Shown here piece by piece: positions 15,373-23,511 of a stretch of 62,924 bases of DNA; the stretch's first letter is position 1; the number at the start of each line of letters is the position of its first letter. The notes beneath the pieces are model-generated. The model had not been told where the DNA came from. It saw only the letters and a program-made list of their open reading frames with translations, and did not search any database. The DNA comes from Lacticaseibacillus parakribbianus. GTDB taxonomy: Bacteria; Bacillota; Bacilli; Lactobacillales; Lactobacillaceae. A program made the translations under genes and the position numbers. The DNA is taken from assembly GCF_025490915.1 (NCBI RefSeq), contig NZ_JANQBA010000017.1, forward strand, positions 1 through 62,924, read 5' to 3'.

Positions 15373-15400
15373 ATAACCGCCGCCTAGCAGCGGTTATTTT
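15373..15400 (+). terminator. Terminator
   Basis: ATAACCGC and GCGGTTAT pair around a short loop, with TTTTTG following. Confidence 0.8.
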
Positions 15401-15434
15401 TGTGCGGGAGGCCAAGCGTGGCGGCAAAACGCTT

Positions 15435-15463
15435 TTGTCTCACTTGGGGCTTTGTGCGATAAT
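15435..15463 (+). promoter_or_regulatory. minCD promoter
   Basis: TTGTCT, a 17-bp spacer and GATAAT. A CTCCGCCG/CGGCGGAG-type hairpin (about 15474-15493) lies in the leader just before the minC ribosome site. Confidence 0.65.
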
Positions 15464-15509
15464 GAAAGAAAGGCTCCGCCGCAACCGGCGGAGAAAACGA
15501 GGTGGAAAC

Positions 15510-16166
15510 GTGGACGCAGTCACATTGAAGGGGCGCAAGGCGGGGTTTGAGCTTCAGCTTGCGGATTGGGCCGGGATCACGGCCATCACGGCGGAGTTGC
15601 AGACGCTGTTGGCGCGGCTGGCAACCGACACACCGGAAGGCGACGTGGATTTTGCCCTTGAGACCGGTCAGCGGCGGCTCGACGACGCGGCGCTGGCGGC
15701 GATTCAGGCGGTGTTCGACCAGTTCCCGCGCTTCACGGTCAAAACCGTGCATGCCGAAGTCGACTTGGTGGCACCGTTGTTCGCCCGAGTCGCCACCCAA
15801 AGCGTTCACCTGATTGGCGGCATCATCCGCTCGGGTCAGGTCGAAAGCGTGGAGGGCGACGTGCTGTTCGTCGGCACCCTGCACCGCTCCGGGACGCTGA
15901 AGGCGACCGGCAGCATTTTCGTCATGGGGCCCGTGGCCGGACTGTTGATCGCCGGGGCCAACGGCGACCAGGATGCGGTGATCGCCGGCGACATCAGCCA
16001 GGCCGGTCAGATTCGCATCGCCGATACGGTTGAAATCATCGATAAGAACACGTACGGTTCGCAGACGACCAGCTACATCAACGATCTGCACATTCTGGAG
16101 CACGGTGAGCTGGCCAAGCTGCCACAGCTGCGGCCCCGAATTTTCCGGAAACTGGAGGAATTGTGA
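15510..16166 (+). CDS. minC: Septum site-determining protein MinC
   Basis: The 218-aa protein has a variable N-terminal domain (about 1-100) and a beta-helical C-terminal domain. In the latter, HLIGGIIRSGQVESVEGDVL and GTLKATGSIFVMGPVAGLL are hallmark MinC motifs for MinD binding and dimerisation. It inhibits FtsZ polymerisation away from midcell. GTG 15510 is chosen because GAGGTGG lies 5 bases upstream; the longer frame has no ribosome site. Its stop overlaps the minD start. Confidence 0.92.
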   Translation: MDAVTLKGRKAGFELQLADWAGITAITAELQTLLARLATDTPEGDVDFALETGQRRLDDAALAAIQAVFDQFPRFTVKTVHAEVDLVAPLFARVATQSVHLIGGIIRSGQVESVEGDVLFVGTLHRSGTLKATGSIFVMGPVAGLLIAGANGDQDAVIAGDISQAGQIRIADTVEIIDKNTYGSQTTSYINDLHILEHGELAKLPQLRPRIFRKLEEL

Positions 16167-16963
16167 TGGGAAACGCATTAGTGGTGACTTCGGGCAAGGG
16201 CGGGGTCGGCAAAACCACGACCACGGCCAACATCGGCACGGCGCTGGCGCTTTTGGGCAAGCGCGTCTGCCTGCTGGACCTGGACATCGGCCTGCGCAAC
16301 CTGGACGTGGTCTTGGGCCTGTCCAACCGCATCATCTACGACATCGTCGATGTGACCACCGGCCGCGCGAAGCTCCACCAGGCGCTGATCAAGGACAAGC
16401 GCTTCGACGACCTGCTGTACGTGCTGCCGGCGGCGCAAAACGCGGAGAAAGACGCGCTGACGCCGGAGCAGGTCCAGGCCATTGTCGACGAGCTGCGCCC
16501 GGAGTTTGACTGGCTAATTCTGGATTCACCGGCCGGCATCGAGCAAGGCTTCCGCAACGCCGTGGAAGGGGCCGATGGGGCGATTGTCGTCACCACCCCC
16601 GAGATCAGCGCGGTCAGCGACGCGGATCGCATCGTCGGCCTCCTGGAGCAGCGCGACATGGTGTTCCCGCCGCGGCTAGTGATCAACCGCATCCGCTCGC
16701 ACATGATGGCCGATGGTCGCGCGATGGATGTCGACGAGATCACCAAGCACCTGGGCATCGACCTCTTGGGCATCATCGTCGACGACGATGCGGTGATCGC
16801 CAGCTCCAACAAGGGCGAAACCGTGGTGATGGACCCGGACGACTCGGCCAGCCTGGGCTACCGCAACATCGCCCGGCGCCTGTTGGGTGAGTCGGTGCCG
16901 CTGATGAACCTCGAGACCAAGAAGGTCGGGTTCTGGTCAAGATTATTTCACCGGCAGGGTTGA
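16166..16963 (+). CDS. minD: Septum site-determining ATPase MinD
   Basis: The 265-aa ParA/MinD ATPase has a deviant Walker A (GKGGVGKTTTTANIG, residues about 10-24), switch I near DLDIGLRNLDVVLG, Walker B LILDSPAGIEQG, and the C-terminal amphipathic membrane-targeting helix KKVGFWSRLFHRQ. It recruits MinC to the membrane. ATG 16166 has GGAGGAA five bases upstream, and a GTG one codon earlier is possible. Co-transcribed with minC. minE is absent, as expected in Firmicutes. Confidence 0.96.
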   Translation: MGNALVVTSGKGGVGKTTTTANIGTALALLGKRVCLLDLDIGLRNLDVVLGLSNRIIYDIVDVTTGRAKLHQALIKDKRFDDLLYVLPAAQNAEKDALTPEQVQAIVDELRPEFDWLILDSPAGIEQGFRNAVEGADGAIVVTTPEISAVSDADRIVGLLEQRDMVFPPRLVINRIRSHMMADGRAMDVDEITKHLGIDLLGIIVDDDAVIASSNKGETVVMDPDDSASLGYRNIARRLLGESVPLMNLETKKVGFWSRLFHRQG

Positions 16964-17004
16964 CAAGTGGCAATCCGGTGAGTATTCTTTAATCAATCAT
17001 TCAA

Positions 17005-17362
17005 AACGTTGAGTGGAAATGGTGCAAGTGAAACGCCCAAGCGAGTCCGGAGTGGTGAAAGCCGGATGCCGATCCTTGCCCCTCACATCCACGAGCGTCC
17101 GGTTGAAGTCAGTAGGCCGGAACGGTTGAGCTCGTTATCGCTGTGGTCAAAAAGACCATGTGAGGCCGCCTTGGTGACAAGTCGGCGAGCATGAGGTGGT
17201 ACCGCGCGATTGCGCCCTCATACAGCAGATGCTGTGTGGGGGCGCTTTTTGGTGCCCAAGCTTTTTGACCACCCGAGGTCGGTTCGGTGACGAGCCGACG
17301 AAGTGAGGTGGCACCACGCAGACGCGTCCTCTTATCCATTATGGATGAGCGGGCGTTTTTTT
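17005..17362 (+). promoter_or_regulatory. T-box leader (histidine type) with duplicated antiterminator/terminator
   Basis: Stem I has the GGTGAAAGCC region (17053-17062). Helices GCAAG/CTTGC and GTGG/CCAC close a specifier loop that offers CAC (17084-17086), read as His. The first T-box AGGTGGTACCGCG (17194-17206) can pair TGAGG with CCTCA, and it competes with terminator 1 (17212-17250, stem plus TTTTT). A second T-box GAGGTGGCACCACGC (17304-17318) and terminator 2 (17322-17362, seven T) follow with no second stem I. Uncharged tRNA-His should allow read-through into the transporter. The ileS leader (36290-36487) shows the same layout at its specifier, which supports the CAC reading. Confidence 0.88.
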
Positions 17363-17427
17363 GTCCCTTTCCGCAGCTGAGAATGAACGGTCCGGCCGAC
17401 CACGACACACACTTAGGAGGAATTACC

Positions 17428-18105
17428 ATGGCTTACATGATCTCGATTTTACCGGCACTGCTTGCCGGCACCAAGATGACGCTGGGCGTTTTCGCCCTCA
17501 CTTTAATCGGGTCCATTCCCTTGGGCATGGTCCTGTCGGTCGGCCTGATTCATCGGGATCAACCCGGTGAGTTCTGGCTCAAAAAATGGGCCTTCAAGGT
17601 TCTGAAGGCGATCATCGAGGCCTATGTCTGGCTGTTTCGCGGCACCCCGCTTCTGCTGCAGCTGATCTTTGTCTTCTACGGCCTGCCGCTGATCGGCGTG
17701 GTGTTCGACCGCTTCAACGCCGCCATCTTCGCCTTCGTCCTGAACTACGCGGCCTACTTCGCCGAGATCTACCGCGGCGGCTTTGGCGCCGTGGCCACCG
17801 GCCAGTTCGAGGCCGCCACGGTGTTGAACCTGACGCGCTGGCAGACTTTGCGCTACGTGGTGATCCCCCAGGTCCTCAAAATCGTGCTGCCGTCGATGGG
17901 CAACGAGGTAATCAACCTGGTCAAAGACTCCAGCCTGGTTTACGTCATCGGGCTGGGCGATCTGCTGCGAGCCGGCAACATCGCGACCGCTCGCGACGTA
18001 ACCCTGCTGCCGCTGGTCTTAGTCGGGGTGATTTACCTGCTGATGACCCTGGTGCTGACGTTCCTGCAGCGTCGCATCGAAAAGTCGTTCGCCTACTTCA
18101 AGTAG
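17428..18105 (+). CDS. Amino-acid ABC transporter permease
   Basis: The 225-aa HisM/GlnP-type permease has about five membrane segments and the EAA loop (EIYRGGFGAVATGQFEAATV) that docks the ATPase. The segment LFRGTPLLLQLIFVFYGLPL is characteristic of polar amino-acid importers. First gene of the three-gene operon behind a histidine-type T-box, so histidine is the most likely substrate (compare predicted hisXYZ importers). AGGAGG precedes ATG. Confidence 0.88.
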   Translation: MAYMISILPALLAGTKMTLGVFALTLIGSIPLGMVLSVGLIHRDQPGEFWLKKWAFKVLKAIIEAYVWLFRGTPLLLQLIFVFYGLPLIGVVFDRFNAAIFAFVLNYAAYFAEIYRGGFGAVATGQFEAATVLNLTRWQTLRYVVIPQVLKIVLPSMGNEVINLVKDSSLVYVIGLGDLLRAGNIATARDVTLLPLVLVGVIYLLMTLVLTFLQRRIEKSFAYFK

Positions 18106-18124
18106 CGCCAAGGAGGACACAAAC

Positions 18125-18766
18125 ATGCTAGAACTCGTCGATATTACCAAAATCTACAACGATACCACCATTTTGAACAACCTGTCTTTGACCATCGAGG
18201 ACCAAAAAACGCTGGCGATTGTCGGGCCTTCGGGGGCCGGCAAAACCACGCTGCTGCGCATCATCGCCGGCCTCACCGCGGCGGATGGCGGGACCTTCCT
18301 GTGGAACGGTCAGGCGACCACGCCGGCCAAGCTGCGCAAGGAAGGCGTGATCGGGGTCGTCTTTCAAGGCTTTGAGCTGTTCCCCAACTTGACGGTCCTG
18401 CGCAACATCACGCTGGCGCCGACGCTTCAGGGCCAAGCCGTGGCTCAGGCCGAGGCGAAGGCCCAGGCGCTGTTGGCCCAGCTTGACCTGAGCGATCAGG
18501 CCCAGGCCTACCCGGATGCCTTGTCCGGCGGCCAAAAGCAGCGCGTGGCCATCGCCCGGGCGCTGGCCTTGAACCCGCAAATTCTGCTGTACGATGAGCC
18601 GACCTCGGCACTTGACCCCAACCTGCGCCAAAGCGTGGCGAACCTGATTAACAGCGTGAAGGCCCAGGGGATGACCCAGGTGGTGGTGACCCACGACATG
18701 GCCTTTGCCCAAAGCGTGGCCGACACCACCTTCACGGTCGCGAAGTTCGGAGGTGACGCCCAATGA
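18125..18766 (+). CDS. Amino-acid ABC transporter ATP-binding protein
   Basis: The 213-aa ATPase has Walker A GPSGAGKTTL (about residue 34), Q-loop VFQGFELFPNLTV, signature LSGGQKQRVAIARAL, Walker B ILLYDEPTSALD, and an H-loop in VVTHDMAFA. It powers the permease encoded 19 bp upstream. It ends with a 4-base overlap into the binding-protein gene. It is slightly shorter than the usual 240 aa, with a trimmed C-terminus. Confidence 0.92.
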   Translation: MLELVDITKIYNDTTILNNLSLTIEDQKTLAIVGPSGAGKTTLLRIIAGLTAADGGTFLWNGQATTPAKLRKEGVIGVVFQGFELFPNLTVLRNITLAPTLQGQAVAQAEAKAQALLAQLDLSDQAQAYPDALSGGQKQRVAIARALALNPQILLYDEPTSALDPNLRQSVANLINSVKAQGMTQVVVTHDMAFAQSVADTTFTVAKFGGDAQ

Positions 18767-19569
18767 TGAAGCGTCTGTGGACCTTCCTGGTGCTGGTGCT
18801 GGCCGTCGGGCTGGCCGCCGGCTGTGCCAGGACTAAGGCGGCCGAATCCTGGCCGCGCATCAAGCAGGACAAGAAGGTGGTGATCGGCCTGGATGACACC
18901 TTCGTCCCGATGGGTTTTCGCCAAAAGAACGGGCAGCTGGCCGGCTACGACATCGACCTGGCCAAGGCCGTGTTCAAGCTGTACGGCGTGAAGGCCGACT
19001 TTCAGCCGATCGAGTGGTCGATGAAGGAAACCGAGATGAAGAATCAGACCATCGATCTGATCTGGAACGGGTACTCGGTCACGCCGGAACGCAAGAAGCA
19101 GGTGGCCTTTTCGGATGACTACCTGGTCAACCACCAAATTCTGGTGACCAAGGTCAAAGACAACGTGACCAAGCTCAGCGACATGGCCGGCAAGTCCCTG
19201 GGGGTTCAAACCGGCTCCAGCGGAGCGGCGGCGCTTGACGGGCAACCCAAGCTCTTGAAACGCTACATCAAAAACCAGACGCCGGTTTTGTACGACACCT
19301 TTAATGAAGCGTTCTTGGATCTGAACGCCGGGCGCATCCAGGGCATCTTCATGGACGAGGTCTACGCGCGGTACTACGTCGCTCACCAATCCGACCCCAA
19401 GGCCTACCGCATCCTGACCGGCGACTTTGACGCCGAGGCCTTCGCGGTGGGGATGCGCAAGTCCGACACCGTCTTGCGGGAGAAAATCAATGCCGGCTTC
19501 AAGGTCTTGAAGCAAAACGGCACGGTGGCCAAGCTTCAAAAGAAGTGGTTTGGCGCCGTCCAGCAGTGA
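18763..19569 (+). CDS. Amino-acid ABC transporter substrate-binding lipoprotein
   Basis: The 268-aa protein has a signal peptide with lipobox LAAGC (Cys about residue 21), then a family 3 solute-binding domain: VVIGLDDTFVPMGFRQKNGQ, GYDIDLAKAV, WNGYSVTPERKKQVAFSDDY. It delivers the amino acid to the permease at the outer membrane face. It overlaps the ATPase gene (ATGA). The T-box implies histidine, but the binding pocket cannot be read from sequence. Confidence 0.9.
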   Translation: MMKRLWTFLVLVLAVGLAAGCARTKAAESWPRIKQDKKVVIGLDDTFVPMGFRQKNGQLAGYDIDLAKAVFKLYGVKADFQPIEWSMKETEMKNQTIDLIWNGYSVTPERKKQVAFSDDYLVNHQILVTKVKDNVTKLSDMAGKSLGVQTGSSGAAALDGQPKLLKRYIKNQTPVLYDTFNEAFLDLNAGRIQGIFMDEVYARYYVAHQSDPKAYRILTGDFDAEAFAVGMRKSDTVLREKINAGFKVLKQNGTVAKLQKKWFGAVQQ

Positions 19570-19580
19570 TCAGCACAACC

Positions 19581-19612
19581 AGCAGCGCCGCCCGAACAAG
19601 GGCGGCGCTGCT
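19581..19612 (+). terminator. Hairpin after transporter operon
   Basis: AGCAGCGCCGCCC and GGGCGGCGCTGCT are perfect 13-bp arms around six bases. No T-run follows, so termination strength is uncertain. Confidence 0.55.
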
Positions 19613-19622
19613 GCGTCTCAAA

Positions 19623-19858
19623 GGCAGCCCGAGTCTTCGCCAGGCAGCCCGGGTCTTCGCAGGCAGCCCTGCGCCCTCGCAGGCAGCCCAGGTCTTCGCG
19701 AGACAGCCCGGGTCTTCGCGAGGCGGCCCGGGTCTTCGTCAGGCAGCCCTGCGCCTTCGCAGGCAGCCCGGTCTTCGCAGGCCAGCCGAGTCCTTCACCG
19801 GCAACCAGGGTCTCGGTAGGGCAGCTGGGCGCTTTTCAGGCGGCCCAGCGTCTCGACA
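19623..19858. repeat. Tandem array of about twelve 20-bp repeats
   Basis: The unit is close to GGCAGCCCGGGTCTTCGCGA, 18-20 bp long. The first eight copies are similar and the last four decay. Copies 3 and 7 share a variant (CTGCGCC). The unit length is not a multiple of three and single-base length changes occur, so it is not coding. It fills the gap between the transporter operon and cls. Confidence 0.85.
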
Positions 19859-19943
19859 GGTGACTCGCCGGTGGCGGTTGACCCGAAGCCGGCGCCAAAA
19901 GTCAGGCCGTCGTGTATAATGAAGCCAAACGGAGGTGAGTGGG

Positions 19944-21380
19944 ATGTGGATTGGGTTGGTGTTAGGGGGCATCGTGGCGCTGAACGCCGGATTGGCCATG
20001 GTGACGGTTTTGCGCCAGCCTAGAGACATTTCCGCCACCTGGGGCTGGCTGTTGGTTCTGCTGTTGATTCCGGTGGCGGGATTTGGGCTGTACTGGCTGT
20101 TCGGACGCAAAATTGCGTCCAGCAAGCTCAACGCGCTGTTGAACCAGCAGCGGCTGGGTATCGACCGCGCGGTAGCGGCTCAGCAGGAGGCGGTGGCGCT
20201 AGGGGCGGGGCTGATCGGTCGCGCCACCGCCGAGGCCGGGGTGCCGGAGCTGGTGCGAACGCTGCTGCAGGCCGACGGGGCGCTGGTCACGACGCTGAAC
20301 CAGGCGACGCTCATCACCACTCGGCCGGCCTTCAACGACCGCCTGTTCACCGCGGTTCGGGCGGCGCGGCAACACGTTCACATCGAGGCCTACACCATCG
20401 AGCCGGATGCGACCGGCCAGGCGTTGCGCGATCTGCTAACCCAAAGGGCCGCGGCCGGCGTCTTGGTGCGGATTTTGTACGACCCCTTCGGCTCCCACCG
20501 GCTGACCCAGGCGTTCTGGCAGCCGCTGCGCGATGCCGGCGGCCAGGTGACACCGTTCATCGCCGGGCGGCTGGCCCGGGCCAACCCGCGCATCAACTTC
20601 CGCAACCACCGCAAACTGGCGGTGATTGACGGTTCCCTCGGCTTTCTCGGCGGTTTTGACATCGGCAGCTCGCCCAAGCGCGTCGCAATCACGCGCGACA
20701 CGGCCCTTGCCCTGCGTGGCTCGGCCGTGGCCGTGCTGCAGGCGCGATTTCTGATGGACTGGAACACCGCGGCCAAGGCCCAACGAGTGGCGATGGCCGA
20801 CACCTACTTCCCAAAGCCTCGGGCGAACGGGCAGGTCACGCTCCAAATCGTGTCCGGTGGCCCCGAGCAGCCGCTTGAGGCAATCAAGCTGGGGTACCTA
20901 CGACTGATTGCGATGGCCAAGCACAGCGTGTGGCTGCAAAGCCCCTACTTCGTGCCGGACGAAAGCCTGCTGGATGCGCTGACCATTGCCATCAACGCCG
21001 GCATCGACGTGCGAATCATGGTCCCGCGGGTGACGGCTCAGCCGCTGATGGCCAAGGCGACGCGGTTTTACCTTGACCGGCTGGTGCGGGTGGGGGCCCA
21101 GGTCTACTTTTACCAGGCCGGCTTCTTGCACAACAAGGTGATGGTGGTCGACGGCCGGTACCTGGTCACCGGCACGGCGAACCTGGACATCCGAAGCTTC
21201 AGCCTGAACTTCGAAATCGCCGCCTTTGTCTATTCGACCGACCTCGCCAAGGCGGCGGCCGCCCAGTTCACCAAGGACTGTGCGGCGTCGTTGCGCTACA
21301 CCCACGCGATGGCCAAGGTCAAGCCGCGCCGCACCCGGCTGGCCGAGGAGCTGTCGCGGCTTTTGGCCCCGATTCTGTGA
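19944..21380 (+). CDS. cls: Cardiolipin synthase
   Basis: The 478-aa protein has two N-terminal membrane helices (WIGLVLGGIVALNAGLAMVT and LLVLLLIPVAGFGLYWLF). Two phospholipase D motifs follow: HRKLAVIDGSLGFLGGFDIG (about residue 230) and HNKVMVVDGRYLVTGTANLD (about 398). It condenses two phosphatidylglycerols to cardiolipin at the membrane. Start 19944 follows GGAGGTGA. A TGTATAAT -10 region lies about 25 bases upstream, just after the tandem repeat array. Length is normal for the family. Confidence 0.93.
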   Translation: MWIGLVLGGIVALNAGLAMVTVLRQPRDISATWGWLLVLLLIPVAGFGLYWLFGRKIASSKLNALLNQQRLGIDRAVAAQQEAVALGAGLIGRATAEAGVPELVRTLLQADGALVTTLNQATLITTRPAFNDRLFTAVRAARQHVHIEAYTIEPDATGQALRDLLTQRAAAGVLVRILYDPFGSHRLTQAFWQPLRDAGGQVTPFIAGRLARANPRINFRNHRKLAVIDGSLGFLGGFDIGSSPKRVAITRDTALALRGSAVAVLQARFLMDWNTAAKAQRVAMADTYFPKPRANGQVTLQIVSGGPEQPLEAIKLGYLRLIAMAKHSVWLQSPYFVPDESLLDALTIAINAGIDVRIMVPRVTAQPLMAKATRFYLDRLVRVGAQVYFYQAGFLHNKVMVVDGRYLVTGTANLDIRSFSLNFEIAAFVYSTDLAKAAAAQFTKDCAASLRYTHAMAKVKPRRTRLAEELSRLLAPIL

Positions 21381-21480
21381 TTGACGACTAAAGCGGATGC
21401 GTTTTCAGATAGGCTAAAATTTGCATTTTTAGCGGCAGATGCTACTATTAAGAAGTCAATTAAATCTGTGAGGAACCGTC

Positions 21481-21609
21481 ACAAAGGGGAGCCATTGGCT
21501 GAGAGTGGGGAAACCCAGACCCTTCGAACCTGTTCGTTAATACGAGCGTAGGGATTGTGAACGTCGACTTGTCGACCTTCTTTGTGGTAGGGAAATCACC
21601 TAGGAGGTC
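21481..21609 (+). promoter_or_regulatory. TPP riboswitch (THI element) controlling thiT
   Basis: The aptamer (21481-21558) is closed by ACAA/TTGT. It carries GGGGAGC, GGCTGAGAG, ACCCTTCGAACCTG and the CGAGCGTAGGGAT element. Downstream, GACCTTCT (21574-21581) can pair with AGGAGGTC (21602-21609), which holds the thiT ribosome site. GTCGAC/GTCGAC next to it gives an alternative hairpin. There is no U-run terminator, so control is probably translational. Confidence 0.92.
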
Positions 21610-21612
21610 TTT

Positions 21613-22221
21613 TTGTTGTCTAAGAATTCTGACAAGTTGTTGATCCTGGTTGAAATCGCCGTGATTGCGGCGTTCGCGATGGCGCTGGAGTACGTGCCGC
21701 ACAAAACCGGCATTTCGTCGGTGGAAATGAGCTACGGCATCATTCCCGTCACCGTCTTGGCACTTCGGCGCGGCCCCGGCGCCGGCATGGCCGCGGGGTT
21801 GACCTGGGGGGTCTTGGACCTCTTGCTGATCGGCTTTAGCGAAGGGTCGTTCCTGAACGTGGTCCAAGGGGTGCTGGAGTACCCAATCGCGTTCGGCGTG
21901 GCCGGGCTCGGCGGCGTCTTTGCCGGGCGGCTGCAGGCGGCCTTGAAGGGCGGCCAACTGCGCCGCGTGTTCCTTTACGCCTGGGGTGGCATTTTGCTGG
22001 GCACCCTAGCCAAGTACTTCTGCCACTTCCTGGCCGGCTGGGTGTTTTGGGGCTCATACGCACCCAAGGGGATGCCGGCTTGGCTGTACTCGCTGGTGAT
22101 TAACGGCGGTTCGGCCATCGCGTCCGGTCTGTTGGGGCTGATCGTCATCTCGGTTCTGGTCACCAGCGTCAAGCAGCTGTTCCTGCCGAAGCGAACGGTT
22201 GGCCTGGGTCACGCCGCTTAA
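21613..22221 (+). CDS. thiT: Thiamine transporter ThiT (ECF S-component)
   Basis: The 202-aa protein has six membrane helices and the ThiT signature: EMSYGIIPVTVLALRRGPGA, GLTWGVLDLLLIG, and VVQGVLEYPIAFGVAGLGG. It binds thiamine and works with a shared energising module encoded elsewhere. It starts with TTG (21613, or the adjacent TTG 21616) just after AGGAGGTC, the site sequestered by the riboswitch. The riboswitch directly supports thiamine as substrate. Confidence 0.93.
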   Translation: MLSKNSDKLLILVEIAVIAAFAMALEYVPHKTGISSVEMSYGIIPVTVLALRRGPGAGMAAGLTWGVLDLLLIGFSEGSFLNVVQGVLEYPIAFGVAGLGGVFAGRLQAALKGGQLRRVFLYAWGGILLGTLAKYFCHFLAGWVFWGSYAPKGMPAWLYSLVINGGSAIASGLLGLIVISVLVTSVKQLFLPKRTVGLGHAA

Positions 22222-22225
22222 CGCA

Positions 22226-22262
22226 AAAAGGTCCTGCCTCGAGTCGAGGCAGGACCTTTTTG
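22226..22262. terminator. Bidirectional terminator
   Basis: AAAAAGGTCCTGCCTCGA pairs with its complement ending in TTTTT, between convergent thiT and the small minus-strand gene. Confidence 0.9.
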
Positions 22263-22277
22263 GTTGGTGTGACGCGG

Positions 22278-22385
22278 TTACATCGCGGAGAATGCCATCG
22301 CGATAGCGCCGAAAACGGTGACAATCAGCATGGCCCAAGCGGCGATGTGGGTAATGTACCAAAACTTGGTTTTCTTCTGCTTCAC
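22278..22385 (-). CDS. DUF4044-like single-pass microprotein (35 aa)
   Basis: The ORF starts with GTG after AAAGGTGGTGG. It encodes a basic start (MKQKKTKFWYITH) and one membrane helix (AAWAMLIVTVFGAIAMAFSA). Size, composition and location just upstream of the mraZ region fit the DUF4044 microproteins of Lactobacillales. Its function is unknown. Confidence 0.65.
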   Translation of the reverse strand: MKQKKTKFWYITHIAAWAMLIVTVFGAIAMAFSAM

Positions 22386-22515
22386 GGTCCCACCACCTTT
22401 GTCTTTTTTCTCAGTTTACCCGTTTTTGGGGCGTGGGGCAAATCAAAATCTGGTAAGATAGGAAGAAATGGCTTTCGCCGTCGCGTTGGCGGTGAAGGCA
22501 GTCTGGGAGGGCGAC

Positions 22516-22839
22516 ATGCAACCGCTGCTGATCTACATTTTGCCACTGGTCGGCTGGGCCTTCGTGCTGGCCAGCATGGTCTTTCGCTTTTCGAACAACC
22601 TGTTTTACTTCACCGCCACCGGCTTCAACCTGCTGGGGCTGTGGGCGGCTCGCACTCAGGCCGCGCCCAACCAGATCTGGCTGGCACTGTTTTGCGCGGT
22701 GGCGATCGCCATTCTGCTGGTGATCGACCGCGTCGCCCGGGACTACGACCTGATCGTGCCGGTTTACGCCCACTGGCTGAGCCGCACCTGGCTGCTCGCC
22801 ACCACCGCGTGGTGGGTAGCGGCCCTGATTTTCCGCTGA
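22516..22839 (+). CDS. Membrane protein, unknown function
   Basis: The 107-aa protein has three to four membrane segments (IYILPLVGWAFVLASMVF; FTATGFNLLGLWAA; LALFCAVAIAILLVI; LLATTAWWVAALIF). Start 22516 follows GGGAGG; the frame extends 16 codons upstream without a ribosome site. No family is recognised. It ends before a terminator and is separate from the dcw operon. Confidence 0.6.
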   Translation: MQPLLIYILPLVGWAFVLASMVFRFSNNLFYFTATGFNLLGLWAARTQAAPNQIWLALFCAVAIAILLVIDRVARDYDLIVPVYAHWLSRTWLLATTAWWVAALIFR

Positions 22840-22925
22840 GGCGGTTTTGGTCCCCACCTTGGCCCCACCGGGTGGCCCAATTCGCATTAAATGGGCTGAG
22901 TCCCCACTCGTCTTTCAGAATAACG

Positions 22926-22959
22926 ACCTTGCGCTGCTTGGCGGCGCAAGGTTTTTTTG
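22926..22959 (+). terminator. Terminator upstream of mraZ
   Basis: ACCTTGCGC and GCGCAAGGT pair, followed by seven T. Confidence 0.85.
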
Positions 22960-23078
22960 TGCCGCCGCGCCAAACAATGGGCGAACAACAGTTTCGTGCG
23001 GCCATTTTGGGGAGTTTGGTGGTGGATTGTGGGGGGATGTGGTAGACTGAAAATAACAATATCAGGGGAGGTGTCGCC

Positions 23079-23510
23079 ATGTTGATGGGTGAGTTTCATC
23101 ACAGCATCGATGCGAAGGGCCGGCTGATCATTCCGGCCAAGTTTCGCGAGCAGCTGGGTGCGAGTTTTGTGCTCACCCGCGGCATGGACGGCTGCCTGTT
23201 CGGCTACCCTGAGGCCGAGTGGGAGAAGCTGCAAGAGAAGGTCGCCACGCTGCCCTTGACCAAGAAGGACGCGCGAACCTTCACCCGCTTTCTCTACTCG
23301 GCGGCCACCGAGTGCGAGCTGGATCGCCAGGGCCGCATCAACATTCCCAAGCCCTTGATCGAACACGCCGGCCTCGCCAAAGGCTGCACGCTGGTGGGGG
23401 TGGCCAACCGCATTGAAATCTGGAGCGACGACAAGTGGGCCAGCTTTGCGGCCGACGCCGAGGACAACTTCGACGACATTTCCGAAAATCTAATGGACTT
23501 TGGACTTTAA
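23079..23510 (+). CDS. mraZ: Transcriptional regulator MraZ
   Basis: The 143-aa protein has two SpoVT-AbrB-like domains. The first opens [20 protein letters not shown] and the second contains [20 protein letters not shown]. MraZ forms oligomeric rings and binds repeats upstream of its own gene to control the dcw operon. It is the first gene of the cluster, with GGGGAGGTG before ATG, and the next start is 1 bp after its stop. Confidence 0.96.
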   Translation: MLMGEFHHSIDAKGRLIIPAKFREQLGASFVLTRGMDGCLFGYPEAEWEKLQEKVATLPLTKKDARTFTRFLYSAATECELDRQGRINIPKPLIEHAGLAKGCTLVGVANRIEIWSDDKWASFAADAEDNFDDISENLMDFGL

Positions 23511-23511
23511 T

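Noticed and set aside
19623..19858. CRISPR array
   Set aside because: Repeats are contiguous with no spacers and there are no cas genes in the window.
19545..19919. 124-codon ORF through the tandem repeats
   Set aside because: The repeat unit is not a multiple of three and has single-base indels, and there is no ribosome site; the product would be Arg/Gly/Pro noise.
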